From NCBI GenBank assembly GCA_022559845.1, contig CM040118.1, positions 231,183,224 through 231,247,223 on the forward strand: a DNA stretch of 64,000 nucleotides, in the 5' to 3' direction. Origin of the DNA: Amorphophallus konjac. Its lineage: Eukaryota; Streptophyta; Magnoliopsida; Alismatales; Araceae. Each line of letters opens with the position of its first letter. Position 1 is the stretch's first letter. A program made the translations under genes and the position numbers. The notes under the pieces were generated by a model. It searched no databases and had not been told where the DNA came from. It worked only from the letters and a program-made list of their open reading frames with translations. Below are positions 21,460 through 32,198 of this stretch, in pieces.

Positions 21460-21965
21460 CTTCCACTAGTCACACTAGCACAGCAGACTCAGTCTGCAAC
21501 AAATGCTGCCAAACAGCTTGACTAGGGGAACAACCTCCCCTCTTCCTCCCAACCGGAGGGAACCACTAGTGACACCAGTCACTAGCAAACCAGAGACGCA
21601 AGTCTCTCTTCCTCCAGACCGGAGGGAACACCTAGTCTTGCAACCCACAAGACTAGAACCGGAGGATCAATCCTCCCTTCCTCCAAACCGGAGGGAAACC
21701 TAGAGACCTAAGTCTCTCTTCCTCTGAAACCCAGAGGGAAACACAAGTGACACTAAGTCACCTGCAAACCAGAGGTGTAGGACCTCTCTTCCTCCCAACC
21801 GGAGGGACCCCTGGACTTGCAATCCACAAGCCCAGAACCGGAGATCAAATCTCCCTTCCTCCAAACCGGAGGGAACCCACAAGTAGCACCCAGCTACTTG
21901 CAACTGGAGATAGCAGTCTCCCTTCTCCTGAACCAACAGGAGGGACCCCGACCTCTCTACAGAGA
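21439..21965 (-). repeat. array of 23 consecutive hairpins (N2, 3' LTR)
   Basis: Nearly every base is in a short inverted repeat. A recurring CCTCC/GGAGG hairpin (21545, 21611, 21680, 21791, 21858; CCTCTG/CAGAGG at 21721) alternates with others of different sequence: CTAGTGAC/GTCACTAG (21566), CTAGTCTTG/CAAGACTAG (21632), GGAGGAT/ATCCTCC (21661), AGAGAC/GTCTCT (21592, 21702), CAAGTAGC/GCTACTTG (21880), CTCCTG/CAGGAG (21925) and more. Loops are 1-7 nt. It lies downstream of the TATA box, so it would be in the transcript leader. Open frames across it are artefacts. Confidence 0.92.
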
Positions 21966-22109
21966 ATCGGAAATACAGCAAGTGAAAAGATCAAAAGAAA
22001 AACGAAACCAGCAACAGAAAGTTGAAACGATAAAATCAAATGTGGCTCTCGCAGGAGCTGGCTGGCCTGGATTTGATCCACAGCCCAGCAAGAACAGATC
22101 TTCAGTTGA

Positions 22110-22290
22110 CGCTTCTATCACTCTAGCTCTCTCTTCTTCTCTATTCTTCTTCCTCTTCTTCTCTTCACACTCTGCTATCACGATCTCTTACTCAATCTCT
22201 CTTTCTTTCTCTTTCTCACTCTCTTTCTCTTTCTCACACTCTTTCTCCTCTTCTTTTCCTTTTCTTCTTCTCTGTCTGGATCGTGGCTCT
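22110..22290. repeat. CT-rich microsatellite (N2 LTR)
   Basis: Runs of CTT, CTTT and CTCT with little else, between the hairpin array and the TATA box. The other LTR (30270-30420) has fewer units. Confidence 0.85.
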
Positions 22291-22350
22291 CTATATCGAC
22301 TCCACCTTTCACCCCCCTCGATCTCACTTCTTTCTGTGGAAGAAGGTTCA

Positions 22351-22360
22351 TATATATATA
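22351..22360 (-). promoter_or_regulatory. TATA box of the N2 LTR
   Basis: TATATATATA with the GC-rich GCTCCTGC upstream on the minus strand. The copy in the 5' LTR is at about 30497-30507 and is the one that would drive the element. Confidence 0.6.
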
Positions 22361-22559
22361 GCAGGAGCAGCAGCAGCAGCGGTAGCTCCGTCTTGTGGCC
22401 TCCACACTTTCAGCCCTAAATATTAGGACCACGTGACAGTCTCTCAGCAGGCTTCAGTCCAGCCTCGGATCACGTGCTGCCCAGACATCGGAAATGTTCT
22501 TCAGACCATCTTCTTCTTCTTCTCCTGCAAGGAATTAGCACGATTAGAACCTAGGGCCA

Positions 22560-23460
22560 CAATAACTAAAGCTGCACGAGGTATGTGGTAGCAGTTCTAG
22601 ATGCACTGAAAACGACACGAGATACACAAGGTTACAGAGATAACACTACAAAGAGAACAACACGAAGACGATGAAAACAGCACGAAGTAACGAACAACGA
22701 CACGACGTGTCACTGTAACAAAACAAACACTACGAAGAGAACGACACATGATACATACTAATAATGCTTAACACTACAGAGAAAAATGACACGAAGTATA
22801 GTGGTGACAAAAGCACACACTACATAGAGAATGACACGAGGTGGCACAGAAAGCAACACGAGGTGCTGCAATGTTCTGTACGCAATAGAACAAAAACGAC
22901 ACGAAGACACAACAAGGAGAACGACACGAAGTCAGTGAGAACAAAAGCTAAAATACTACAAGAGAAGAACACGTGGTTTATATGAGAACAGCACGAAGTA
23001 AGAAGGAAACAACACGAGGTAACAAGGCTAATACAACAAGGAAGATGACACGAGGTCAGATAAGAACGGCACGAGGTGAAATGACACGGACTGACAACGA
23101 CACGAAGACGGGAACAGAAACCAACACGAAGACGAAGAGCTGAAACCAACACGAGGTGTGGTCTCAAAGCAAAAAGTACACTAGGTCAGAAAAACAACAC
23201 GAAGACAGAACTAAATAGGAAAATATGAAAACAACACGAAGTGAAACGTAAGAAGACTCAAAGACGCAAGAAAAATGACTTGAAGACAAGGACGACAAGG
23301 ATAGAACAACACGAAGTATACCTCACACAAGTTTTCCTGTCAAGCATGGAAATCAACACAAAGTGTTATAAGCTCAGACGACACGAAATCTTTTCGTGTT
23401 AGTGAGGGGAAACAACACGAAGTGTAGTGATCATGAACAGCACGAAGATGAAAGGAACAG
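22560..23460 (-). repeat. ACACGAAG motif array (N2 U3)
   Basis: Dozens of ACACGAAG or ACACGAGG motifs (CTTCGTGT on the transcribed strand) occur every 15-40 bp in otherwise varied AAC-rich sequence. They lie upstream of the TATA box. The second array is at 30718-31600. The ORFs reported by simple translation across it are repeats read as protein. Confidence 0.85.
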
Positions 23461-23760
23461 TGCAATGTATAGACTTTAAATCCAATGCAAACGGTTGTAC
23501 AGACTTGAAGATGTGAACCCAATGTACAGACTTGAAGATGTGAACCCAATGTACAGACTTGACAGTGAGCTCTGCAGCGAATGTAGACTTTCAATGAAGG
23601 GCATTGTGTAGACTTTGGCTTTGAACGAAGGTAAGAATGAGGCTGTAAAGACTTGGCCAGAACGTAGGGAAAAGCACCAATGTGCAGACATGAACATCCA
23701 GCAGTGTATAGACTTCGTGAACAAAGTGCAATGCTGACTGATGTATACACTTGACAAATA
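23461..23760 (-). repeat. TACAGACTT repeat block (N2 U3)
   Basis: About ten TGTA(C/T)AGACTT-like motifs, including a tandem 28-bp unit (CAATGTACAGACTTGAAGAT start) at 23493-23560. The matching block in the other LTR is 31605-31900. Confidence 0.85.
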
Positions 23761-23954
23761 GAGTATTGCATGAACAAACAATTAGCCACTACGTTAACCC
23801 AATCTAGCCATATTCATGAATTAACTATTCAAGCAAACAATCAGATAAAGCAATCAGATATTCAAGCAGTCAATCAGTCATCTATATTAATTAGCACACC
23901 TCAGTGTGACTCATGGTGTGTCAGTCATCATCAAAACCACACAGGGGCACAACA

Positions 23955-26611
23955 ATCTCCCCCTTTTTGATGATGGTAACACTATGAGTTACACTGACTC
24001 AGATTAGATTCTTCTCCCCCTTTGCCTTCAGCAAAAAGACATGAGTTGAAGAGTGAATTAAAACCAATTGTTAATTAAAAACTCCCCCTTTTTGACTAAG
24101 CTGCCCCTTTTAGTTTAGCAAAACGAATAAACCAGAGATGTCATATGAGACACTCAAGATAGTTCAGCAGAAGATGGCAACACAATATCAGAAGTAATTA
24201 AAAACAATTCTCCCCCTTAGTCAAACAACTTATGCAGTCATGCATATGCAACAATACTCCCCCTTTGACATGGCAGAAGATATAAAGCTAATGCAGACAA
24301 ATAACACGATCAGACAATCTAGCACATTGCCCCCTTATGCATGTAGACTCTCAAACAGACCAGAGAATTCCACCCTATGATCCTTGATGCAAAAGAAATC
24401 TACAAGGATGAACTCTGGTTATCCAGAGACAACAACTCTCATATGTGACAACCAGTCTGAATCAAATCACAGTGATAAAGGGCAATAGGATGAGCAGATT
24501 CAACGATTTGTGAAAATTGAGATAATGAACTTTTTCAGCAAGATACCAACTTCATAAACTCAAAGTCTTAAGTTCTGGATTCCTCCATCATAAAAGCTTA
24601 TGAAACCTTGATTGTCAGATATGGTTTAAGAATGATGTAAACTGAAATTTTCAAAAGAAATTGTACTCATATCTGAACCAACACTTAATAAAAAAAAAAG
24701 GAACTACAAGCTCATATAAGATTCTAGTTTAACCAACTTCTATCTTAATTAGTTTACTTTCCATGACAGCTTTAAAAGAGACACAAGTGAATGCTCCTGA
24801 ATTTTACTTGTTCGTTCAGAATTTGATTTACACTTGTTCAAATCTTTCTTTAATGAACAATTTTAGTTTAACAGCACCTTTTGACGTGGAGAGACACCTT
24901 GATCAGAGGTCAGAATCCCCAGTTACTCAGTGTGACAACCGTATTGTTTCTCCCATTTTAGAGAACATAGGTAGCATTAAAAGTATCTTTGGCGTGAGGA
25001 TACACCTTGATCAGAGGCCAGACTCCCCAGTTACTCAATACAACTATGCCATTGCTCTGCCATAGTTTCACAATAATTTCCAATCATCTCTTTAAACAGA
25101 GTTAACCATGGTACTTCATGACACAATCCTTTGGACAGGTTTCTCAGTAGCCACAGTCATTGCTCTGTCCATATTTTTTCTTAAAAAGGATTCAGAACTA
25201 GTTAGTTGTTTAGGAACAACCACATACACTATATATCTCAGTCAACGTAGACATGGATATCAACTTTTCAGATTTCAGAAAGTCTTACATGAATTAACAT
25301 GAAGCAGACAGTTCAAGTTTATTAAGAGGTTGAAGCAGATATTTTCAAGTTACTTGTAACCAAACAAGAGTACATAAGACTTAAACCACTTCCAGTTAAC
25401 AAATGTTCTTAAGCATGTATAATGGAAGGTTCCTCATTAAAGGTATTTTAACTTTTATGAAGTAGTATTCAGGCTGAAGGTTTACTTCATATCTCAGCAG
25501 AGTAATTCAAGTGAGAATATTCACTAAACAGCATCATAAGGAATTGTAGCAAATGAGCTGCTCTTGAGCAAAGAGATTCAAAGTTGACTTGAATAGAGGA
25601 AAAGCTCTCATTCAGCAGATTTGGGAGACACAAACAGATACCAATAAGGTAAGCATTCAGATTATGAACAACTTCAGAAGTAGTCAAGAAATCATTTGAT
25701 ACCACTTTAAATGATGGAATCACTGACACTTCAGATATGACAAGATGAATCATATAGCTGGAGAAGAACGGATTAAGCATGCTCCCCCTATCTATATGCA
25801 GTGACAGTTCCCTCCCTTTTTTTTTATTTTTCAAAGAAGTGATATGCTATGCAATGATTCCCTCTAACTAAAAACGCTGAATCATCATATATGTCATGCA
25901 GACAATGTAGATGATGAATGATTATGCAACAACTGATTTAACATGCTATGCAGTAAATCTCAAGACAGTTGAGTGAATTCAGATGTATGAATAATGCTCC
26001 CCCTAAATGTATGCATTCAATGTATCTTTTCGGCATTTTCAATGTAATGAAATGCAATGCAATTAACTACATGTATGCACGGACATGAAGCAAAAATATT
26101 CACATGAAGATGCGGACATTCTCTGATATGCAATCAAAGCATTGAAACATGATTTCAAGGTTTATGCTCATTCAGACTGCCCTATGAGGAGATATGACCC
26201 ATGGTACTAGGTGGAGAACTTGGTCTGAAAGACCATCTCACACAAAGTAAGAACTTCCAGACAGATTTCCTCTGCCCTGTAGTAGCTTACCATTTGATAT
26301 ACCAAAGTGGTCATGCATCATAGTGCAATTCAACATACAAGGAGTTTGGCATATCATTCATCATGGCATTTGTGTGCAAATGCATTTAGAAGTAAACTCA
26401 ATCATTTTCATGAGCATTTCAGATTTTTCCAATTAGTTTTAGTTAGACAATGCGCAAAAGAATTATCATGATCTGCAGTGCATTCAGATCACACAACTCA
26501 GAATACAAAGTTTTCAAAATTTACCTGAATGGGGCTTTATCATCTTGGGTGCCTTGGTTTACTTTACCCCTCTTTGTTCCTCAGTCCAAGGCACACCTGC
26601 AGATTATTTGA
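23955..26611 (-). other. N2 internal non-coding region with repeated polypurine tracts
   Basis: No coding domain is seen on either strand. The tract directly next to the LTR (23955-23972, minus strand AAAAAGGGGGAGAT) is the expected PPT. Similar AGGGGGAG or GGGGGAG tracts recur near 24012, 24081, 24210, 24256, 24328, 25780 and 25989. C0 shows the same habit in its 3' region. Confidence 0.75.
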
Positions 26612-27316
26612 TCATCTTGATCCTGCAGGGACCCAAGCAGCTTTGGGTCCTGCGTTAACGCTAACATGTATTCTAAACATTTTCATAGCAAGATTATCAT
26701 CCAATTTCATCAGTGAACAGTCATCCATAGAATGTCTAACTTTTCCACAGTATCTACATAAAATGGCTGGTTTTTGGTTCTTATGATACATGTTAACAGC
26801 AGGGTGATGTTTATAAACATGTTCATAAGATTTTCTGTTATATGCATGAGCTGTTTGATGCTTGTTCTTAACCATCCAACATTCAGCAGATTTATGGCCT
26901 GGCTTCCCACAGCTATAGCATGAAATTTTCACAAAAGGTTTTACAGGGAATTTGACAAAATGGGGTTTAACATAGTTCTTTTGAACATACCAACAGTCCT
27001 TGACTGTATGCCCATTTTTCCCATAGTGGGAGCATGCAAAAGAATTTCTTCTATGAAAACTATTTTTACCCCGAGTAGATCTAAACCAGCACTCAGCAGC
27101 CTTGTGCCCAGGCTTATTACAATTGAAGCACACAATGTGCTGACTAGAGTTGTGTTTAGATCCACATGGATCATAAAAGTGCATGGAAGACCTGGCATGT
27201 AGTTTATTGTCTTCTTTCATGATAAAACATTCATTCATGAGATGACCATGCTTCCCACAATAATAGCATGAAGCATTAGGCTTCCTAGTAGCATGGTTTC
27301 TATCAGAGAGATTTTT
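26612..27316 (-). pseudogene. N2 gag, C-terminal zinc-knuckle block
   Basis: Same frame as the rest of N2 gag, after a TAA at 27317-27319. It has five CCHC-type knuckles in a row: CYYCGKHGHLMNEC, CFNCNKPGHKAAEC, CSHYGKNGHTVKDC (second Cys changed to Tyr), CYSCGKPGHKSAEC and CRYCGKVRHSMDDC. The end is GPKAAWVPAGSR, like the gag end of C0 (GPKLAWVPKSK). Zinc knuckles bind genomic RNA. After the TGA stop the same frame reads LQVC, a phrase at the start of pol in relatives, and then stops. Confidence 0.88.
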
Positions 27317-28627
27317 TTAATGTAAAGTTCCACTAGCATGCTCATCCTTTAACATCAATCTGCAGTCTTCCATTATGTGACCTCCTTTCCCACAATAATA
27401 ACATGACCCCTTTTTAATATGAGAGTGTGTGAGATCATGTGAATTGTGTGTAGCCTTTCTTATTGCAAGAGGAGTGTCTTTATCCTTCTTCTGTGAAATT
27501 TCACTCTTTTTCAGTTTTTGAGTTTGTTCCACAGTTTTGGGTTTCACAATAGATTTTTGTGCAGTGAATTGGAAGACAGAAGGAGCAGAGGTTGTGTTCT
27601 GATTGGAAGCTTTAACAAAAATAGTGGATGTTTTATTCCCATTACTCCTTTTATTTGTCGGACTATAGCCCAATCCCTTTCTCTCAAAGTTATCACTCTT
27701 TCCAAGAAGCTTATTCAGATTGTCCTTACCTTTGACAAATTTTGATAGAGAAATTTTTAAATCTTTAATCTCAGAATTCAAATCAGCAATTTTAGCCTCA
27801 TATGTGGACAAATCTGTTTCACAGGAAATTACTTGTTGATGCAAGGCATCATTCAGGCTTTTGAGTTTTTCTACTTCCTGTTTTAATTCTATTTCCTTGT
27901 CAGCTTCAGATAGGGACTTGTAAAGATCATCAACTTCTTGTTGAAGGGATGTGATAGTAAGCTCATATCCAGCTATTTTCTGTTCACTACAACTGACATT
28001 TCCATTTAACATTAGGTTGATGGTTTTTAGGCTCTCAATTTCTTGTTCAGCATTCATCAACCTATCAGAACTATCCACACTTACACTCTTGCCTTTTTCA
28101 ATTGTCATTAGCCTATCTGTCAGCTGTGTGTTTAGGTGTTTCAACTCATTGATTTCCTCTTTCAGTTTGTTGTTCTGCTCTAGGATTTCATCATCAAACA
28201 CCCATTTATCTGTTGAAGACTGACATTCATAAAACATTTCTTGTTGTTTTTCAGATTGAAATTTGTCAAGATTTTTCTGAATCTCTGAATTTGTTACTCT
28301 ATCAGCCTCTAGTTTTTCAGAAATCAATCTATTTTCTTTTTCGAGATTTATTGATTTGAGTTCAAATTCCTTGAGCTGATTATTGAGTATTTCATTTGCA
28401 GATTTCATTTTTTCCAATTCAGAGTTGACACATTCTAATTCTCTCACCAATTTTTTATTTTGAACAATATCATTGTTGTGAGCCTGATCAACTAAGCTAA
28501 GCCTTTCCTTTAGTTCAGTAATTTCACACACAAACTCTTGACGCTCCTTTTTGTGTAGAGCAACTTGTTTCATAAGAGATTGTTTTTCAGATTTGAAATG
28601 ATCTAAGTCTGAACTAATAGAATCACA
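27317..28627 (-). pseudogene. N2 gag, central coiled-coil region
   Basis: An open stretch of about 420 residues, rich in Leu, Glu and Lys with heptad-like spacing (KERLSLVDQAHNNDIVQNKK, INELKHLNTQLTDRL). It is followed by a Lys/Ser-rich linker and one CCHC knuckle (CYYCGKGGHIMEDC). It is bounded by a TAG at 28628-28630 and a TAA at 27317-27319. It resembles long coiled-coil plant proteins but shares frame and boundaries with gag in an LTR-bounded element. Such coiled coils occur in SIRE-like gag. Confidence 0.85.
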
Positions 28628-29176
28628 CTATGTTATCTGTCTTCTGAATATTTCATTTTCAGTTTTCAGAGTTTCAAGATTTTCACCTCCTAGTTTTTCC
28701 AGCTTCTTTTTCAGTCTTCTATACCTCTTACTCATTTTTTCATGGGAGTGTAACAGATTAGCATATGCATCTTCCCAGTCATCTAAAGTGAAATTCTCGA
28801 AAGTGTTTACCTCCACAGCATCTTCAAATTCATCTTGTTCACTGCTATGGTCACTCTTTTCAGTCATCAGATAGCTGTCCTCATTCATCCTCTGAACTAG
28901 TTTCAACTGATCCAGAATGTCCTTTGCAGACCTGCAGTCATAAAAACAAGAATGTAGAGCCTTGTCAATAGCTTTTTTCATTAATCTCAAAACTTTCTGA
29001 TTCTCTCCATTTCTTAATCTATCACTTTTAGTCCATTTGGACTCTTCCTTTGGCAGTCTATGAGGACCATGTGAAATTAACTTCCACAGATCCGGATCCA
29101 TCAAATCCACATAATTGTGTAGACTGCTAACCCATGAATTAAAGTTAGAACCATTGTAAACCGGTGGAGAACCCAT
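28628..29176 (-). pseudogene. N2 gag, N-terminal region
   Basis: ATG at 29176 opens MGSPPVYNGSNFNSWVSSLH, a DUF4219/UBN2-like start shortly after the PBS. After AKDILDQLKLVQ the reading jumps to an acidic region (MNEDSYLMTEKSDHSSEQDE) found after the first knuckle in full gags, so the middle of the capsid appears deleted. A coiled coil starts near residue 130. A TAG at 28628-28630 interrupts the frame at a likely Gln codon. Confidence 0.85.
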
Positions 29177-29281
29177 GGATTAGATTGGCAAGTAGATTTA
29201 TGCAGCAAAGAGTAAAGTCAGAAATGCACCAAGGGACAATAGGATCCTCTGCAGATCGTTGGATCTGATCAATCAGAGAAC

Positions 29282-29294
29282 CGCTCTGATACCA
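29282..29294 (-). other. primer-binding site of N2
   Basis: The minus strand reads TGGTATCAGAGCG two bases inside the LTR end, a full match to the initiator-Met tRNA 3' end for 12 bases. Confidence 0.88.
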
Positions 29295-29296
29295 AT

Positions 29297-32095
29297 TGTT
29301 GGTTTCGGTGCAGTATTCAGAGGGGGGGTGAATGAATATAACCCATTTAAAAAACCTTCACCCAATTAAAAACTAGAATAATAACAAGACAGATTCGACA
29401 ATCTGAAGCTCAACTGGAATTTCGCTCTCTTGACAGATTAAAATATTCTAAGAAAACTAATCAACACTTCTGCTCAAACAGAAGCCAAACGCTTAGAGCG
29501 CCCCTATGCAATCATCTAGCGGAAGCAAAAGTAGATAAACCAAACCACAATGCACAAGGGGTTTTTAGGTGGTTCGGTCCTCCTGACCTACATCCACCCC
29601 ACACTCAACCCGAGTGTGGCTTCCACTAGTCACACTAGCACAGTAGACTCAGTCTGCAACAAATGCTGCCAAACAGCTTGACCAGGGGAACAACCTCCCC
29701 TCTTCCTCCCAACCGGAGGGAACCACTAGTGACACCAGTCACTAGCAAACTAGAGACGCAAGTCTCTCTTCCTCCAGACCGGAGGGAACACCTAGTCTTG
29801 CAACCCACAAGACTAGAACCGGAGGATCAATCCTCCCTTCCTCCAAACTGGAGGGAAACCTAGAGACCTAAGTCTCTCTTCCTCTGAAACCCAGAGGGAA
29901 ACACAAGTGACACTAAGTCACCTGCAAACCAGAGGTGTAGGACCTCTCTTCCTCCCAACCGGAGGGACCCCTGGACTTGCAATCCACAAGCCCAGAACCG
30001 GAGATCAAATCTCCCTTCCTCCAAACCGGAGGGAACCCACAAGTAGCACCCAGCTACTTGCAACTGGAGATAGCAATCTCCCTTCTCCTAAACCAACAGG
30101 AGGGACCCCGACCTCTCTATAGAGAATCGGAAATACAGCAAGTGAAAAGATCAAAAGAAAAACGAAACCAGCAACAGAAAGCTGAAACGATAAAATCAAA
30201 TGTGGCTCTCGCAGGAGCTGGCTGGCCTGATTTGATCCACGGCCCAGCAAGAACAGATCTTCAGTTGACGCTTCTATCACTCTAGCTCTCTCTTCTTCTC
30301 TATTCTTCTTCCTCTTCTTCTCTTCACACTCTGCTATCTCGATCTCTCTTTCTTTCTCTTTCTCACTCTCTTTCTCTTTCTCACACTCTTTCTCCTCTTC
30401 TTTTCCTTTTCTTCTTCTCTGTCTGGATCGTGGCTCTCTATATCGACTCCACCTTTCGCCCCCCTCGATCTCACTTCTTTCTGTGGAAGAAGGCTCATAT
30501 ATATATAGCAGGAGCAGCAGCGGCAGCTCCGTCTTGTGGCCTCCACACTTTCAGCCCTAAATATTAGGACCACGTGGCAGTCTCTCAGCAGGCTTCATTC
30601 CAGCCTCAGATCACGTGCTGCCCAGACATCGGAAATGTTCTTCAGACCATCTTCTTCTTCTTCTCCTGCAAGGAATTAGCACGATTAGAACCTAGGGCCA
30701 CAATAACTAAAGCTGCACGAGGTATGTGGTAGCAGTTCTAGATGCACTGAAAACGACACGAGATACACAAGGTTACAGAGATAACACTACAAAGAGAACA
30801 ACACGAAGATGATGAAAACAGCACGAAGTAACGAACAACGACACGACGTGTCACTGTAACAAAACAAACACTACGAAGAGAACGACACGTGATACATACT
30901 AATAACGCTTAACACTACAGAGAAAAATGACACGAAGTATAGTGGTGACAAAAACACACACTACACAAAGAATGACACGAGGTGGCACAGAAAGCAACAC
31001 GAGGTGCTGCAATGTTCTGTACGCAATAGAACAAAAATGACACGAAGACACAACAAGGAGAACGACACGAAGTCAGTGAGAACAAAAGCTAAAATACTAC
31101 AAGAGAAGAACACGTGGTTTATATGATAACAGCATGAAGTAAGAAGGAAACAACACGAGGTAACAAGGCTAATACAACAAGGAAGATGACACGAGGTCAG
31201 ATAAGAACGGCACGAGGTGAAACGACACGGACTGACAACGACACGAAGACGAGAACAGAAACCAACACGAAGACGAAGAGTTGAAATCAACACGAGGTGT
31301 GGTCTCAAAGCAAAAAGTACACTGGGTCAGAAAAACAACACGAAGATAGAGCTAAATAGGAAAATATGAAAACAACACGAAGTGAAACGTATGAAGACTC
31401 AAAGACGCAAGAAAAATGACTTGAAGACAAGGACGACAAGGATAGAACAACACGAAGTATACCTCACACAAGTTTTCCTGTCAAGCATGGAAATCAACAC
31501 GAAGTGTTGTAAGCTCAGACGACACGAAATCTTTTCGTGTTAGTGAGGGGAAACAACACGAAGTGTAGTGATCATGAACAGCACGAAGATGAAAGGAACA
31601 GTGCAATGTATAGACTTTAAATCCAATGCAAACGGCTGTACAGACTTGAAGATGTAAACCCAATGTACAGACTTGAAGATGTGAACCCAATGTACAGACT
31701 TGACAGTGAGCTCTGCAGCGAATGTAGACTTTCAATGAAGGGCGTTGTGTAGACTTTGGCTTTGAACGAAGGTAAGAATGAGGCTGTAAAGACTTAGCCA
31801 GAACGTAGGGAAAAGCACCAATGTGCAGACATGAACATCCAGCAGTGTTTAGACTTCGTGAACAAAGTGCAATGCTGACTGATGTATACACTTGACAAAT
31901 AGAGTAATGCATGAACAAATAATTAGCCACTACGTTAACCCAATCTAGCCATATTCATGAATTAACTATTCAAGCAAACAATCAGATAAAGCAATCAGAT
32001 ATTCAAGCAGTCAATCAGTCATCTATATTAATTAGCACACCTCAGTGTGACTCATGGTGTGTCAGTCATCATCAAAACCACACAGGGGCACAACA
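29297..32095 (-). repeat. 5' LTR of N2 (2,799 bp)
   Basis: Nearly identical to 21142-23954. The hairpin array is at 29599-30125, the TATA box at about 30497-30507 and the U3 motif arrays at 30718-31900. Confidence 0.93.
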
Positions 32096-32189
32096 AGGGG
32101 GAGGCTAATCATCCTCTTAAGCTTATGTGCTTGCTTAAGCTTAAGAGGTTGGAAGAAGTGAAGGCTCGAATGAGCTTCACGTAGGTAGC

Positions 32190-32198
32190 TATATATAG
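32190..32198 (-). promoter_or_regulatory. TATA box of the N3 solo LTR
   Basis: The minus strand reads CTCTATATATAGC in the interrupted LTR. The orientation supports N3 being on the minus strand. Confidence 0.5.

Larger units (their letters stand above)
21142..23954 (-). repeat. 3' LTR of N2 (2,813 bp)
   Basis: On the minus strand it starts TGTTGTGCCCC and ends CGAAACCAACA. In transcript order: a U3 with TACAGACTT and ACACGAAG arrays, a TATA box (22351-22360), a pyrimidine-rich stretch, the hairpin array, the conserved core and the end. Confidence 0.93.
21142..32095 (-). mobile_element. N2: non-autonomous copia element with gag only (TR-GAG type)
   Basis: LTRs 21142-23954 and 29297-32095 (about 2.8 kb each, about 1-2% different where sampled), TSD AGGGG, PBS at 29282-29294 and PPT at 23955-23972. 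On the minus strand it has a gag of about 850 codons (29176-26612) with two internal stops, then about 2.65 kb without coding sequence. No RT, integrase or RNase H is visible, so it matches the described class of terminal-repeat elements carrying only GAG. It is the innermost insertion. Confidence 0.92.

Noticed and set aside
21439..21965. Regular repeat-spacer look, as in a CRISPR array
   Set aside because: The repeated unit is itself a hairpin, the spacers are palindromic and not unique foreign-like sequences, and the context is a plant LTR. No cas genes.
21503..22025. ORFs with repeated NRREP/PPNRRE-like peptides on the plus strand
   Set aside because: They are translations of the hairpin array in the antisense direction of the element, without a domain.
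22820..23789. Minus-strand ORFs of 115-149 codons rich in Ser, Cys and Leu
   Set aside because: They lie in U3 motif arrays and derive from CTTCGTGT and AAGTCTGTA repeats; both LTR copies have them only because the LTRs are nearly identical.
27317..28573. Host coiled-coil protein (myosin- or kinesin-like)
   Set aside because: It shares frame with gag N-terminus and zinc knuckles and lies between LTRs with a target duplication.
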